From: an uncultured Lachnospiraceae bacterium
Lineage (GTDB): Bacteria > Bacillota > Clostridia > Lachnospirales > Lachnospiraceae
Direction: 5' to 3'
DNA length: 38,693 nt
Assembly (NCBI GenBank): GCA_947628955.1
Contig: CANRBX010000022.1
Location: 1-38,693 of the forward strand
Part shown: positions 15,001-23,731 of the stretch, in pieces
Layout: each line of letters starts with the position of its first letter
Position numbering within the stretch: position 1 is the first letter of the stretch
Translations under genes and position numbers: made by a program
Notes under the pieces: model-generated
Database searches by the model: none
Told to the model about the DNA's origin: nothing
Seen by the model: only the letters and a program-made list of their open reading frames with translations

Positions 15001-17501
15001 CCGGCGTATATTATCAGATCGCAACAGATGCGAACTTTAATGCGGCTTCTCTGCTGGATAAAGGTGAGTGGAAGCAGGGAAACAGCAGCGCATACAAGCT
15101 TGCTGTAAGCAAGAGCTCGCTGAAGGCGGGTACCACTTACTATATCCGTGCGATCAACAGCATCAGCAAACCTACGGATGAGGATATTGCTGCGCTTACG
15201 GCTGTGGCTCCGATCCCGTATACAGCGTTTACGACGGATATCAAGACACCGAAAACCATCACAGGCCTGAAGCTGTATGAGACGACAGAAAATGCATTTG
15301 TATTCCGCTATGATGCAGTTCTGGATCCGGATGACGGAAATGAAGTTGAATTACAGTACAATACCGGAACCGGCTGGGTCAGCAACGGCAACAGCACGAC
15401 GCTGTACTTTGGCAATCTTCCGGAAGGACAGGTTGCTGTAAGAGCGATTGCTTACGTTATGCAGCTGAACCCTGCAACGGGCGAGAACGAAAAGGTATAT
15501 GGTGCGCCGTCAAATGAAGTAGCTGTAACTGTTACAAGAGAGACGACGGCGATCAGCGCCCTGAAGCTTGCGGAGAAGACGAATGAGGGTTATGTATTCA
15601 AATTCTCAGGAGATCTTCGCAAGGATGAGCTTGTAGAATACTGGATCTCTCAGAAGAGTGATTTCGCAAACAGCAAGAAATACACGGTTGTGAGCCGGAA
15701 GAACATGAGTTCTGCAGACAGATGGGACGGCGGTGTTGATAGCTTTACGGTCTACTACACAAGCCTGACTCCTGGCACCAAGTACTATGTGCGTGCACGC
15801 GCTTACAATCCGTCCAATAAGGTAGAGGTTAAGCAGTACAGCGCATTCACGGGTACGGTGTCCTTCACGGCTATGATGCCGCAGGTTAATGTACTGGGCA
15901 CGGCTATTGAGTCGAAGAGCATTACACTGAGGATGGATACTCCGAATAATGACGAGTATCTGACCGGCTATGAGATCCAGATGAAGAACGGCAAGAAGTA
16001 TGAGGCAGTTGCCAAGACGACGGATGATACCTATAAGGTAACCGGGCTGAAGGCAGACACCACCTACACGTTCCGCATCAGACCTTATTACTACAATCCG
16101 ACGACCGGAAAGACCAAGAACGGTTCCTGGGTATACTACGAGGCTACCACATGGGGCGGCGCGATGAACCTTGTCGCCAAGGCCGCCAGCGAGACTTCTG
16201 TGAAGCTCTCCTGGAGCAAGCTTTCCGGAGCGAGCGGATATGAGATCTACAGGACGGTTGGTAACTCTTATTGGACGAAGGAGGAGGATGGATACAGAAA
16301 CGGCTTCTCCAAGTCAAAACTGATCAAGACCGTGAAGCAGACCTCGAAGACAAAGAAGACCATCACCTACACGGATAAGGGTCTGACCAAAAATCTGCGT
16401 TACACCTATGTGGTGAGAGCTTACAAGGAAGTAGATGGTCAGAAATTCTACATCGAGTCGGGAGCTGGAGTAGGACTTGGCCTGAGCAACTTCGGAATCC
16501 TCACGAAGGTGAAGCAGTCTGACGGCAAGTTGAAGGTTACCTGGAGCCGCGCATACGGCGCAGACGGCTACCTGATCGAGAAGTACGATGACGTCAAGGA
16601 TAAATGGGTGACGGCTGCGAAGCTGGGTGCTTCCAAGACTTCCAAGACCTTCTCGAAGGCGACGGGCAAGACGGTGCATTACAGGATCCGCGCATACAAG
16701 GGCAGCACATATTCAGCTGCTGAGCCTGTGGATGTCGATCCGTTCCTTGCGGCGCCGGTTAAGGTGAAGGCAGTCGCCAATACGAAGGACGGTTCCGTCA
16801 AGGTGACATGGAAGGCAGTGGCCGGAGCGGATTACTACAGAGTATACAGGACGACGTCCTCCAGTGTTTGGTATGATTCAACGGCAAAGACGTATCGTTA
16901 TACAAATGATGAAGTACCGCTGACGCTCTATGTGGCTGACACCACGAGAGTCACGGGTTACAGAGAGGTAACGGATACCCGCGAGATGAAGGAAACCAGC
17001 TTCGTCGACAGACCGATCACCTACACGGTGAATGGCGTTGAAAACACGCTGGCTGCAGGCCCGACACCGGGTGTGACCTATTACTACTATGTAAGGGCCT
17101 TCAAGTACGGCGAGGAGCAGATCTACAACGAGGTAAATACAATTGCCGATGCAGAAATTATGAGCGCTGACAGCAAGGCGGCGTCCGCAATGGTGAGCAC
17201 TGTTGAAGTCTCCAAGCCGACCAGCCTGAAGGTGAAGGCTTACAAGGGCAAGATGGCTGTTACCTGGAAGAAGGTAAGCAATGCAGTTGGCTACGAAGTA
17301 TACCGCAAGACCACGGCGAAGGGCGATGAGTTCGAGCTGATCGGCACGGTAGACAAGGGAACGACTGCGAAGTATGTTGACAAGACGGTCAAGAAGGGTA
17401 CGAAGTATATCTACAGAGTACGCGCGATCGCCCTGACAGAGGCGGGCCTGAACAAGTACTCCAGCTACTCGAAGAGCTCTTCAAAGGTTACTGCAAAGTA
17501 A
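12018..17501 (+). CDS. Large secreted fibronectin type III repeat protein
   Basis: This 1827-residue protein has a signal peptide (KR-rich start, hydrophobic 9-24, likely cleavage after VFA30), then an acidic Glu/Val/Ala-rich stretch (31-85) and about 14 Fn3-like modules. Modules 1-6 (about 110-150 residues each) repeat a pattern of Trp, YEVxVTDxxGxxYY, a variable insert, YTIxVRAY and WSDPVxxTVP. Modules 7-10 are shorter; the last four are compact, Lys-rich modules with xVTWKKVxxAxGYEVYR and YxYRVRA. No LPXTG, SLH, choline-binding or C-terminal TM segment is visible, so it is probably released or held non-covalently. ATG 12018 has GGAGAGG before it; an in-frame ATG at 11991 lacks one. The role (adhesion, carbohydrate binding or scaffold) is unknown. 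The gene is less GC-rich than its neighbours. Confidence 0.88.
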   Translation: MKRNFLKRTMALTVAIAMTVSSVPANLVFAEEDVILDEAVEIVDEAAADTVVAETPVEVPAAVEVPADDITVEVVGEEEEGFVLDDQVNADAAAAISSDGTNQIAAIADTEQVTNVKLDPTSSYLLTWDSNSSYSRYEVSITDAAGTPYYLSDYKYNYYYDDADGTMKQGLANFTYGSSLRLADAAAYTMNAETGLYVKGALAFQPNNTYTIRVRGYRQSYENYTMVWTPGPWSSAISYTVPADTVTKLGVVQNVHWDPNNANVLCWDAVQYAKGYQLTITTADGLVFGRSGYSYLGSVYEPVKTDEDELKIDLSTLVLDGYTLAADGTYSSTEIKAFNVGTIYSISVRAVGGLEDGEPSAPVTYTPVLVTPNKVTDVKVNENGMLTWRGDNLDGESLYEVKVTDELGREYLAGVQVVNSVPVPTYYSTSSSSLYLNGTYSSQYGSGLIYWTIDPQSGNYVPAKEGTPENPQTVCAFKPGHTYTIQIQAVRKIALNSTTQTQRVESGWSDPVQFVYPADNKVPEKTGGLTFNGSSVSWNSVDFTGVTAPWGVTVPYGYEVRVTNPEETIEYLADGEKESLPTYYDTKGSSTSMAIAPGMLRGYTVANIANKVYTPEKDVTAFKRGQSYKIWVRAYDYKTDGTKQAPDWSDPIIITLPGLKEKVTGITVDDNLGMSWESDEHADGYQIDVWDAEGVHYYTDRTPTFNPATSIVEYTPKYATSYGTYCNLEDLDVFAFVKNGSNLELKKGADGGSIEAFVKGKTYYVAVRAYYNDGTMVYNTFSDPVAVTVPAPAKGINAPAAAVTGLELRTSASEKDNESALNGAVLQWNHVFDADYYDIRVTDAAGNEYFKSIDVEPNNKTDVNELKVHYRILTNSTFEDDYLQSVSLSALAGLKSYVSVPGSSVATVKDAAGNDLKTFVPGVVYNFQVRAVNVYEEWDATKNKDIKTEYPGEWSAPVSYTQAALAPITDLTYAAAESAKEGSYLFTYSAALSNSGVYYQIATDANFNAASLLDKGEWKQGNSSAYKLAVSKSSLKAGTTYYIRAINSISKPTDEDIAALTAVAPIPYTAFTTDIKTPKTITGLKLYETTENAFVFRYDAVLDPDDGNEVELQYNTGTGWVSNGNSTTLYFGNLPEGQVAVRAIAYVMQLNPATGENEKVYGAPSNEVAVTVTRETTAISALKLAEKTNEGYVFKFSGDLRKDELVEYWISQKSDFANSKKYTVVSRKNMSSADRWDGGVDSFTVYYTSLTPGTKYYVRARAYNPSNKVEVKQYSAFTGTVSFTAMMPQVNVLGTAIESKSITLRMDTPNNDEYLTGYEIQMKNGKKYEAVAKTTDDTYKVTGLKADTTYTFRIRPYYYNPTTGKTKNGSWVYYEATTWGGAMNLVAKAASETSVKLSWSKLSGASGYEIYRTVGNSYWTKEEDGYRNGFSKSKLIKTVKQTSKTKKTITYTDKGLTKNLRYTYVVRAYKEVDGQKFYIESGAGVGLGLSNFGILTKVKQSDGKLKVTWSRAYGADGYLIEKYDDVKDKWVTAAKLGASKTSKTFSKATGKTVHYRIRAYKGSTYSAAEPVDVDPFLAAPVKVKAVANTKDGSVKVTWKAVAGADYYRVYRTTSSSVWYDSTAKTYRYTNDEVPLTLYVADTTRVTGYREVTDTREMKETSFVDRPITYTVNGVENTLAAGPTPGVTYYYYVRAFKYGEEQIYNEVNTIADAEIMSADSKAASAMVSTVEVSKPTSLKVKAYKGKMAVTWKKVSNAVGYEVYRKTTAKGDEFELIGTVDKGTTAKYVDKTVKKGTKYIYRVRAIALTEAGLNKYSSYSKSSSKVTAK

Positions 17502-17547
17502 ACTGATTCAGATTTTGTATTAAAAAAAATACAATCTAAACAACGGG

Positions 17548-17583
17548 AAAACCGCCATTTGCACTTGCATCTGGCGGTTTTTT
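17548..17583 (+). terminator. Rho-independent terminator of the Fn3 gene
   Basis: AAAACCGCCA (17548-17557) pairs with TGGCGGTTTT (17572-17581) and a run of six T follows within the 3' arm. This is a strong canonical terminator 47 bases after the stop. Confidence 0.9.
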
Positions 17584-17593
17584 CCTGTATACT
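17565..17593 (+). promoter_or_regulatory. Candidate promoter of the ribosomal S10 operon
   Basis: TTGCAT (17565-17570), a 17-base spacer and TATACT (17588-17593). The -35 lies in the loop of the preceding terminator. A start near 17600 would give a leader of about 224 bases. A weaker alternative is TGGCGA/TTTAAT just before 17717, which would exclude part of the leader fold. Confidence 0.4.
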
Positions 17594-17699
17594 GAATGAG
17601 CTGTGACATGATAGCGATGAAGCGCGAGGTTGCTGCAGTGCCAGACACTGCGGGTTTTCCGTGGAGCGAATGTCAAGTTATCTAAACTGGCGACAAGTC

Positions 17700-17774
17700 A
17701 CTGTACAAATTTTAATGGCCCGGAAGCAGCCGGGCACCGTGTGGGCTGATGACACACACGGGAGAGTGTACAGT
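17700..17774 (+). promoter_or_regulatory. Candidate three-way-junction leader RNA upstream of rpsJ
   Basis: ACTGTACA (17700-17707) pairs perfectly with TGTACAGT (17767-17774), enclosing two hairpins: GCCCGG/CCGGGC (17718-17723 with 17730-17735, loop AAGCAG) and CCGTGTG/CACACGG (17737-17743 with 17755-17761). The element ends 32 bases before the rpsJ ribosome-binding site. Its position suggests autogenous control of the S10 operon by a ribosomal protein, but I cannot match it to a named leader family. Confidence 0.55.
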
Positions 17775-17823
17775 CACCGCTTGTCGTACTGCAACAAAGT
17801 GCGAAAAGGAGGCGACTTTTTTT

Positions 17824-18141
17824 ATGGCAAGTCAGGTAATGAGAATCACATTGAAGGCGTACGATCATCAGCTTGTGGACGCGTCTGCGAAGAAAATCAT
17901 CGAAACCGTAAAGAAAAACGGATCTCAGGTGAGCGGCCCTGTACCGCTTCCGACGAAGAAGGAGGTTGTTACCATTCTCCGTGCGGTGCATAAGTACAAG
18001 GACTCCAGAGAGCAGTTTGAGCAGAGGACGCACAAGAGACTGATCGACATCATTACACCGACCCAGAAGACGGTTGATGCGCTGTCCAGACTGGAAATGC
18101 CTGCAGGTGTCTACATCGACATCAAGATGAAGCAGAAATAA
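17824..18141 (+). CDS. rpsJ: 30S ribosomal protein S10
   Basis: This 105-residue protein of the 30S head also acts, as NusE, with NusB in transcription antitermination. Family signatures are SGPVPLPT (about residues 41-48), the [16 protein letters not shown] stretch (59-74) and the C-terminal PAGVYIDIK. The frame is open upstream to 17749, but ATG 17824 follows AGGAGG at 17807-17812 and gives standard length. It is the first gene of the S10 cluster. A 168-base gap to rplC is unusually wide for this operon and contains two further hairpins. Confidence 0.98.
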   Translation: MASQVMRITLKAYDHQLVDASAKKIIETVKKNGSQVSGPVPLPTKKEVVTILRAVHKYKDSREQFEQRTHKRLIDIITPTQKTVDALSRLEMPAGVYIDIKMKQK

Positions 18142-18197
18142 GCATCGCTGCATTTAATGAAGCAAATCCTACTCAGGTTAATGATATGAAAGGGTAT

Positions 18198-18282
18198 CCG
18201 CCGGTATGCCGGACGGATCCGGCGGCGATGCGGTCCGCCTGTATCATGTTCTGTTCACTAGGATGATCGCCGGAAGGCGATC
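18198..18282 (+). promoter_or_regulatory. Hairpin pair in the rpsJ-rplC gap
   Basis: CCGCCGG (18198-18204) pairs with CCGGCGG (18219-18225), and GATCGCC (18265-18271) pairs with GGCGATC (18276-18282) around a GGAA tetraloop of the stable GNRA type. The second hairpin ends 16 bases before the AGGAGG of rplC. Role unknown: RNA processing, attenuation or protein binding. Confidence 0.45.
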
Positions 18283-18309
18283 CGCTGTAGAAAAACAGGA
18301 GGTAAAGGA

Positions 18310-18945
18310 ATGAAGAAAGCGATTTTAGCAACGAAAGTCGGAATGACTCAAATCTTCAGTGACGACGGAGTGCTCACTCCGGTAACGGTTCTCCAGGCCG
18401 GCCCGTGCGTTGTGACGCAGGTGAAGACGGTTGAGAACGACGGCTACAGTGCCGTGCAGGTCGGCTTTGTCGACAAGAGGGCGAAGCTCGTGGCGAAGCC
18501 GCAGAAGGGTGCCTTTGACAAGGCGGGCGTTTCCTACAAGAGATACGTCAGAGAGTTTAAGTTTGAGGACGCTGAGAATTATCAGGTGGCGCAGGAGATC
18601 AGGGCGGACATCTTCGCGGCGGGCGACAAGATCGACGCGACTGCAGTTTCCAAGGGAAAAGGCTTCCAGGGCGCGATCAAGAGACACGGACAGCACAGAG
18701 GTCCGATGACGCACGGTTCCAAGTACCATCGTCATGCAGGCTCCAACGGTGCGGCATCTGATCCGAGCCGCGTATTCAAGGGAAAGAGAATGCCGGGACA
18801 CATGGGCGCAAAGAAGGTTACCGTTCAGAATCTCGAGGTGGTCCGCGTGGACGCAGAGAACAATCTCCTTCTGGTCAGGGGAGCGGTTCCCGGCCCGAGG
18901 AAAGCACTTGTAACTGTCAAAGAGACTGTGAAGTCCGGTAAATAA
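18310..18945 (+). CDS. rplC: 50S ribosomal protein L3
   Basis: This 211-residue early-assembly protein of the 50S subunit sends a loop towards the peptidyl transferase centre. The start [16 protein letters not shown] is typical, and the extended loop at about residues 130-165 has the family pattern [14 protein letters not shown] and [11 protein letters not shown] 18310 follows AGGAGG. It is separated from rplD by 30 bases with a clear ribosome site, so it is co-transcribed. Antisense frames across it are shadows of codon bias. Confidence 0.98.
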   Translation: MKKAILATKVGMTQIFSDDGVLTPVTVLQAGPCVVTQVKTVENDGYSAVQVGFVDKRAKLVAKPQKGAFDKAGVSYKRYVREFKFEDAENYQVAQEIRADIFAAGDKIDATAVSKGKGFQGAIKRHGQHRGPMTHGSKYHRHAGSNGAASDPSRVFKGKRMPGHMGAKKVTVQNLEVVRVDAENNLLLVRGAVPGPRKALVTVKETVKSGK

Positions 18946-18975
18946 GCCTGAACGCAGGAAAGGAGGAAGACACAG

Positions 18976-19596
18976 ATGGCTAATGTATCTGTTTACAATA
19001 TGGAAGGCAAGGAAGTTGGCACGATCGAGCTGAATGACGCCATCTTCGGCGTGGAAGTCAACGAGCATCTTGTGCATATGGCAGTCGTGAACCAGCTTGC
19101 GAACAAGCGCCAGGGAACACAGAAGGCGAAGACGCGCGCTGAGGTTTCCGGCGGCGGAAAGAAGCCGTGGAGACAGAAGGGAACCGGTCATGCAAGACAG
19201 GGTTCAACGAGAGCTCCGCAGTGGACGGGCGGCGGTGTTGTATTTGCCCCGACTCCGAGGGATTATTCCTACAAATTAAATAAGAAAGAAAAGAGACTTG
19301 CCCTGAAGTCTGCTCTGACCAGCAGAGTACAGGAGAACAAGCTGATCGTTCTCGACGAGCTGAAGTTCGACGCGATCAAGACGAAGAACATGAAGGCGGT
19401 TCTGGATGCGCTGAACGTAAAGAAGGCGCTGATCGTGATCGGTGAAAACGATCAGAACGTAGTGCTTTCCGCCCGCAACCTCGCGGATGTGAAGACTGCG
19501 CTGACCAATACGATCAACGTATTCGATATTTTAAAGTACAGCACCCTGGTCGTTACGAAGGCTGCTGTGGAGGCGATTGAGGAGGTGTATGCATAA
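18976..19596 (+). CDS. rplD: 50S ribosomal protein L4
   Basis: This 206-residue protein lines the nascent-peptide exit tunnel. Its tunnel loop is clear at about residues 45-85 ([20 protein letters not shown], then [11 protein letters not shown]). The C-terminal part is the usual alpha/beta domain. In gammaproteobacteria L4 represses its own operon; whether that holds here is unknown, but the structured leader before rpsJ makes the question relevant. The stop TAA shares its last base with the rplW start (19596), implying translational coupling. Confidence 0.98.
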   Translation: MANVSVYNMEGKEVGTIELNDAIFGVEVNEHLVHMAVVNQLANKRQGTQKAKTRAEVSGGGKKPWRQKGTGHARQGSTRAPQWTGGGVVFAPTPRDYSYKLNKKEKRLALKSALTSRVQENKLIVLDELKFDAIKTKNMKAVLDALNVKKALIVIGENDQNVVLSARNLADVKTALTNTINVFDILKYSTLVVTKAAVEAIEEVYA

Positions 19597-19895
19597 TGGC
19601 AGATATCAGATATTACGACGTCATTCTGAAGCCGGTCGTTACTGAGAAGAGCATGAACGCCATGGCTGAGAAGAAATACACGTTCCTGGTTCACCCGGAA
19701 GTGACAAAGAATCAGATCAAGGAAGCAGTTGAAAAGATGTTCGAGGGCACAAAGGTGAAGAAGGTCAACACCATGAACCTCGATGGCAAGAAGAGAAGAC
19801 GCGGCATGGTTGTCGGCAGGACCGCGAAGTCGAAGAAGGCGATCGTCACGCTGACCGAGGACAGCAAGGACATCGAGATCTTCGAGGGGCTATAA
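19596..19895 (+). CDS. rplW: 50S ribosomal protein L23
   Basis: This 99-residue protein sits at the tunnel exit and forms the docking site for trigger factor and signal recognition particle. Signatures are [15 protein letters not shown] at the N-terminus and the basic loop [11 protein letters not shown] near residues 66-76. The ATG overlaps the rplD stop by one base. Directly after the stop begins a 110-bp repeat element related to the one after rpsN, which pushes rplB 279 bases away, an unusual spacing in this operon. Confidence 0.98.
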   Translation: MADIRYYDVILKPVVTEKSMNAMAEKKYTFLVHPEVTKNQIKEAVEKMFEGTKVKKVNTMNLDGKKRRRGMVVGRTAKSKKAIVTLTEDSKDIEIFEGL

Positions 19896-20006
19896 GAGGC
19901 ATTGAACACTTGGCGAAGCGAAGCTGAGCCTAGTGAGAAAGCCCACCTGGACACTTAGCGAGCAGCAAGCGAAGCGCAGACTGCGAGATTAGTGGACATG
20001 GTGCTG
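19896..20006 (+). repeat. Intra-operon repeat element, copy A (after rplW)
   Basis: It starts with the first base after the rplW stop. It aligns over nearly its whole length with 24808-24933 and shares an unbroken GAAAGCCCACCTGGACACTT. Around this core are two imperfect hairpins bounded by CACTT..and..TAGTG: one with CACTTGGC/GCCTAGTG, the second with CACTTA/TTAGTG. A further fragment near 20035 (CATTGAGCACTTGG) resembles the element start. Confidence 0.8.
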
Positions 20007-20174
20007 CAGCCGGAGTTAAGCGAACACACCCGCTGACATTGAGCACTTGGTAAGAGCGCTCTTTCCGCTCTATGACACACACCGGTGTGTTGAATGATCG
20101 CGGCTTTGGGCAAGACGGCTGCGAACGACTATATGCGGCGACGCATGATAACAAATATCGAAAGGAGAAACATC
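20007..20174 (+). promoter_or_regulatory. Palindrome-rich rest of the rplW-rplB gap
   Basis: It contains AGAGCG/CGCTCT (around 20052-20070), the perfect palindrome ACACACCGGTGTGT (about 20082-20095) and ATGCG-GCGA-CGCAT with a GNRA loop (about 20133-20146) shortly before the rplB ribosome site. No gene or clear promoter is seen. Function unknown. Confidence 0.4.
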
Positions 20175-21017
20175 ATGGGAATCAAGACATACAACCCATA
20201 TACACCTTCCAGAAGACACATGACTGGTTCTGATTTCTCTGAGATCACCAAGAAGGAACCGGAAAAGTCTCTTCTGGTATCCCTGCAGAAGCAGTCTGGC
20301 CGCAACAACCAGGGAAAGATCACGGTGAGACACCGTGGCGGCGGCTCCAGAAGAAAATACAGAATCATTGATTTCAAGAGAAACAAGGACGGCATCCCGG
20401 CGAAGGTGATCGGTATCGAGTACGATCCGAACAGAACCGCCAACATCGCCCTGATCTGCTATGCGGACGGCGAGAAGGCCTACATCCTTGCTCCCCAGGG
20501 ACTGAAGGACGGCATGACGGTCATGAACGGGCCGGCGGCTGAGGTACATCTCGGCAACTGCCTGCCGCTCTCCGAGATCCCGGTTGGTACCATGGTTCAC
20601 AATATCGAGCTCTATCCGGGCCATGGCGGACAGATGGTCCGCTCCGCGGGCAACGGCGCACAGCTGATGGCCAAGGAAGGCAAGTACGCGACCCTGAGAC
20701 TTCCGTCCGGCGAGATGAGAATGGTTTCCCTGAACTGCCGTGCAACGGTGGGCGTAGTAGGAAACGCAGAGCACAACCTGATCAACATCGGCAAGGCTGG
20801 AAGAAAGCGCCATATGGGCATCCGCCCGACCGTCCGCGGTTCCGTCATGAACCCGAACGACCATCCGCACGGCGGCGGCGAGGGCAAGGCCGGTATCGGA
20901 CGTCCGGGCCCGAGCACACCGTGGGGCAAGCCGGCGCTCGGCCTGAAGACCAGAAAGCATAAGAAAGCATCCAACAAGCTGATCGTCAGAAGAAGAGACG
21001 GTAAGGCTCTCAACTAG
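20175..21017 (+). CDS. rplB: 50S ribosomal protein L2
   Basis: This 280-residue protein is needed for subunit association and peptidyl transferase activity. The N-terminal [14 protein letters not shown], the central OB-fold region and the C-terminal loop [20 protein letters not shown], containing the conserved histidine, are all present. The frame opens upstream at 20094, but ATG 20175 follows AAAGGAGA and gives the family start. rpsS follows after 26 bases with AGGAGG. Confidence 0.98.
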   Translation: MGIKTYNPYTPSRRHMTGSDFSEITKKEPEKSLLVSLQKQSGRNNQGKITVRHRGGGSRRKYRIIDFKRNKDGIPAKVIGIEYDPNRTANIALICYADGEKAYILAPQGLKDGMTVMNGPAAEVHLGNCLPLSEIPVGTMVHNIELYPGHGGQMVRSAGNGAQLMAKEGKYATLRLPSGEMRMVSLNCRATVGVVGNAEHNLINIGKAGRKRHMGIRPTVRGSVMNPNDHPHGGGEGKAGIGRPGPSTPWGKPALGLKTRKHKKASNKLIVRRRDGKALN

Positions 21018-21043
21018 TATTCGAATAATAAGGAGGTAAACCA

Positions 21044-21325
21044 ATGGCTCGTTCATTGAAAAAAGGACCATTTGCTGACGAAAGTTTACTGAAAAAAGTA
21101 GATGCCATGAATGCGGCAGGAAACAAGCAGGTGATCAAGACATGGTCCCGCCGTTCCACGATTTTCCCGCAGATGGTCGGACATACGATCGCAGTACACG
21201 ACGGAAGAAAACATGTGCCGGTATATATCACTGAGGATATGGTAGGCCATAAGCTCGGCGAGTTCGTCGTCACGAGGACCTACAGAGGACATGGCAAAGA
21301 CGAGAAGAAATCCGGCGTTCGCTGA
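21044..21325 (+). CDS. rpsS: 30S ribosomal protein S19
   Basis: This 93-residue protein of the 30S head contacts the A-site tRNA and S13. The family start [12 protein letters not shown] and the core [19 protein letters not shown] (about 28-46) are intact, as is the [12 protein letters not shown] end. AGGAGG lies 8 bases upstream of the ATG. It is an unbroken S10-cluster member between rplB and rplV. Confidence 0.98.
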   Translation: MARSLKKGPFADESLLKKVDAMNAAGNKQVIKTWSRRSTIFPQMVGHTIAVHDGRKHVPVYITEDMVGHKLGEFVVTRTYRGHGKDEKKSGVR

Positions 21326-21362
21326 CTGCCAGGCGCGAAATTGAAAGGAGGCTACATCCAAA

Positions 21363-21749
21363 ATGGCTAAAGGACACAGATCCCAGATTAAGAGAGAGAG
21401 AAATGCTCAGAAGGATACGAGACCGTCAGCTAAGCTGTCTTACGCAAGAGTTTCCGTTCAGAAGGCGTGCTTCGTTCTGGATGCTATCAGAGGAAAAGAT
21501 GTGCAGACTGCACTTGCTATCGTGACATACAATCCGAGATATGCTTCTGAGCTGATTGCAAAGCTGCTGAAATCAGCGATCGCAAATGCTGAGAACAACA
21601 ACGGTATGAATAAGGATAACCTGTTTGTAGAGGAGTGCTATGCGAACAAGGGGCCGACAATGAAGAGAATCAGACCGAGAGCACAGGGCAGAGCTTACAG
21701 GATTGAGAAGCGCATGAGCCACATCACCATCGTGCTGAACGAGAAATAA
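21363..21749 (+). CDS. rplV: 50S ribosomal protein L22
   Basis: This 128-residue exit-tunnel protein has a beta-hairpin tip at about 93-106 ([15 protein letters not shown]), a site of macrolide-resistance changes in other bacteria; nothing altered is obvious here. The N-terminal extension ([20 protein letters not shown]) before [10 protein letters not shown] is longer than in E. coli L22 (110 residues). It is spaced 11 bases from rpsC. Confidence 0.97.
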   Translation: MAKGHRSQIKRERNAQKDTRPSAKLSYARVSVQKACFVLDAIRGKDVQTALAIVTYNPRYASELIAKLLKSAIANAENNNGMNKDNLFVEECYANKGPTMKRIRPRAQGRAYRIEKRMSHITIVLNEK

Positions 21750-21760
21750 GGAGGACGATC

Positions 21761-22411
21761 ATGGGACAGAAAGTTAATCCACACGGTCTTAGAGTTGGCG
21801 TTATCAAGGACTGGGATTCCAAATGGTACGCAGAGGCTGATTTCGCAGATTGCCTGGTTGAGGATCACGAGATCAGAACCTATCTGAAGAAGAGATTATT
21901 CAGCGCAGGTGTCTCCAGGATTGAAATCGAGAGAGCATCTGACAGAGTGAAGGTGATCATCCACACCGCGAAGCCGGGCGTTGTGATCGGCAAGGGCGGC
22001 GCTGAGATCGAGAAACTGAAGGCGGATCTTCAGAAGAAGATCGACAAGAGACTGATCATAGATATCAAGGAGATCAAGAGACCGGACAGAGACGCTCAGC
22101 TTGTCGCAGAGAATATCGCGCAGCAGCTTGAGAACCGTGTTTCCTTCCGCCGCGCGATGAAGTCCACGATGGGCAGGAGCATGAAGGCCGGCGCGCTTGG
22201 CATCAAGACCGCCGTCTCCGGACGTCTTGGCGGCGCTGATATCGCACGTTCTGAGTTCTACAGCGAGGGCACGATCCCGCTTCAGACGCTCAGGGCAGAC
22301 ATCGACTATGGATTTGCCGAGGCAGACACTACGTACGGCAAGCTTGGCGTAAAGGTCTGGATCTACAAAGGTGAGGTACTTCCATCTAAAAAAGAAGGGA
22401 GCGATAAATAA
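21761..22411 (+). CDS. rpsC: 30S ribosomal protein S3
   Basis: This 216-residue protein lies at the mRNA entry channel of the 30S subunit. It shows the N-terminal [14 protein letters not shown], a type II KH domain with [14 protein letters not shown] (about 69-82), and the C-terminal domain with [13 protein letters not shown] and [10 protein letters not shown]. Its stop codon shares one base with the rplP start at 22411, so translation of the two is probably coupled. Confidence 0.98.
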   Translation: MGQKVNPHGLRVGVIKDWDSKWYAEADFADCLVEDHEIRTYLKKRLFSAGVSRIEIERASDRVKVIIHTAKPGVVIGKGGAEIEKLKADLQKKIDKRLIIDIKEIKRPDRDAQLVAENIAQQLENRVSFRRAMKSTMGRSMKAGALGIKTAVSGRLGGADIARSEFYSEGTIPLQTLRADIDYGFAEADTTYGKLGVKVWIYKGEVLPSKKEGSDK

Positions 22412-22848
22412 TGTTAATGCCGAAGAGAGTTAAACGTCGCAAGCAGTTCCGCGGTTCCATGAAGGGAAAAGCGCTCCGGGGAAATACGATCACCTACGGT
22501 GATTTCGGCCTTATTGCCACAGAGCCGTGCTGGATCAAATCCAACCAGATCGAGGCTGCCCGTATTGCGATGACCCGTTATATCAAGCGTGGCGGTAAAG
22601 TCTGGATCAAGATCTTCCCGGATAAACCGGTTACAGCGAAGCCGGCTGAGACCCGTATGGGTTCCGGTAAAGGAACTCTGGAGTACTGGGTGGCGGTTGT
22701 AAAACCGGGCCGTGTTATGTTCGAGCTGGCAGGCGTACCAGAAGAGGTGGCCCGCGAGGCGCTGCGTCTTGCCATGCACAAGTTGCCCTGTAAATGCAAA
22801 ATCGTTTCTCGTGCAGACTTAGAAGGCGGTGATAACAGTGAAAACTAA
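22411..22848 (+). CDS. rplP: 50S ribosomal protein L16
   Basis: This 145-residue protein is located near the A and P tRNA sites and is needed for late 50S assembly. The start [15 protein letters not shown], the central [18 protein letters not shown] and the [18 protein letters not shown] stretch are family hallmarks. The 3' end overlaps the 5' end of rpmC by 11 bases. Confidence 0.98.
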   Translation: MLMPKRVKRRKQFRGSMKGKALRGNTITYGDFGLIATEPCWIKSNQIEAARIAMTRYIKRGGKVWIKIFPDKPVTAKPAETRMGSGKGTLEYWVAVVKPGRVMFELAGVPEEVAREALRLAMHKLPCKCKIVSRADLEGGDNSEN

Positions 22849-23041
22849 CAGATATATGGAAGAACTGAAAAATAAGACGGCTGTGGAGCTCAACGAAGAA
22901 TTGGTGGCTGCCAAGAAAGAGCTTTTCAATCTGAGATTCCAGAATGCAACGAACCAGCTCGATAACACAAGCAGGATCAGGGAGGTTCGCAAGAACATCG
23001 CGAGAATTCAGACTGTTATCACAGAAAAGGCGAATGCGTAA
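22838..23041 (+). CDS. rpmC: 50S ribosomal protein L29
   Basis: This 67-residue two-helix protein at the exit tunnel contains [16 protein letters not shown] and [12 protein letters not shown] chose GTG 22838 ([11 protein letters not shown]-like start) rather than GTG 22829. The GAAGGCGG ribosome site at 22822-22829 is then 8 bases away, and the start fits relatives. The gene overlaps the end of rplP. Confidence 0.93.
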   Translation: MKTNRYMEELKNKTAVELNEELVAAKKELFNLRFQNATNQLDNTSRIREVRKNIARIQTVITEKANA

Positions 23042-23075
23042 GTTGCTCTGTAATTGATAGAAAGGAGAAATATCC

Positions 23076-23330
23076 GTGGAGAGAAATCTTAGAAAGACCC
23101 GTACCGGTAAGGTCATCAGCGATAAAATGGATAAGACGATCGTTGTTGCAGTGGAGAATCACGTGAGACATCCGCTCTACAACAAGATTGTAAAGAGAAC
23201 CTACAAGTTAAAGGCGCATGACGAAAACAACGAGTGCAGCATCGGAGATACAGTGAAGGTTATGGAGACAAGACCGCTGTCAAAGGATAAGAGATGGAGA
23301 CTTGTCGAGATCGTGGAAAAAGTGAAATAG
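23076..23330 (+). CDS. rpsQ: 30S ribosomal protein S17
   Basis: This 84-residue primary-binding protein of the 30S subunit has an OB fold. [21 protein letters not shown] and the [19 protein letters not shown] and [11 protein letters not shown] segments are typical. The start codon is GTG (23076) after AAAGGAG. It is co-directional and closely spaced with rpmC and rplN. Confidence 0.97.
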   Translation: MERNLRKTRTGKVISDKMDKTIVVAVENHVRHPLYNKIVKRTYKLKAHDENNECSIGDTVKVMETRPLSKDKRWRLVEIVEKVK

Positions 23331-23348
23331 TATAGGAGGTATATCGGC

Positions 23349-23717
23349 ATGGTACAGCAGGAAACCAGACTGAGAGTTGCTGATAACACCGGCGCAAAAG
23401 AGCTTCTGTGCATCCGTGTTATGGGTGGTTCTACAAGAAGATATGCAGGTATTGGCGATATTATCGTTGCTTCTGTCAAAGATGCAACACCAGGCGGTGT
23501 TGTTAAAAAGGGCGACGTTGTAAAGGCTGTTGTAGTACGTACAGTGAAGGGTGTCCGCCGGAAAGACGGTTCTTACATCAGATTTGATGAGAATGCAGCA
23601 GTCATCATCAAGGATGACCTGAATCCGCGTGGAACCCGTATCTTTGGACCAGTAGCCAGAGAACTTCGTGACAAGAAATTCATGAAGATCGTTTCTTTGG
23701 CTCCGGAAGTATTATAA
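23349..23717 (+). CDS. rplN: 50S ribosomal protein L14
   Basis: This 122-residue protein at the subunit interface binds 23S rRNA near the sarcin-ricin region. The start [20 protein letters not shown], the motif [15 protein letters not shown] and the end [23 protein letters not shown] are fully conserved. AGGAGG precedes the ATG. Its length equals the bacterial norm. Confidence 0.98.
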   Translation: MVQQETRLRVADNTGAKELLCIRVMGGSTRRYAGIGDIIVASVKDATPGGVVKKGDVVKAVVVRTVKGVRRKDGSYIRFDENAAVIIKDDLNPRGTRIFGPVARELRDKKFMKIVSLAPEVL

Positions 23718-23731
23718 GGAGGGCCAAAAGG

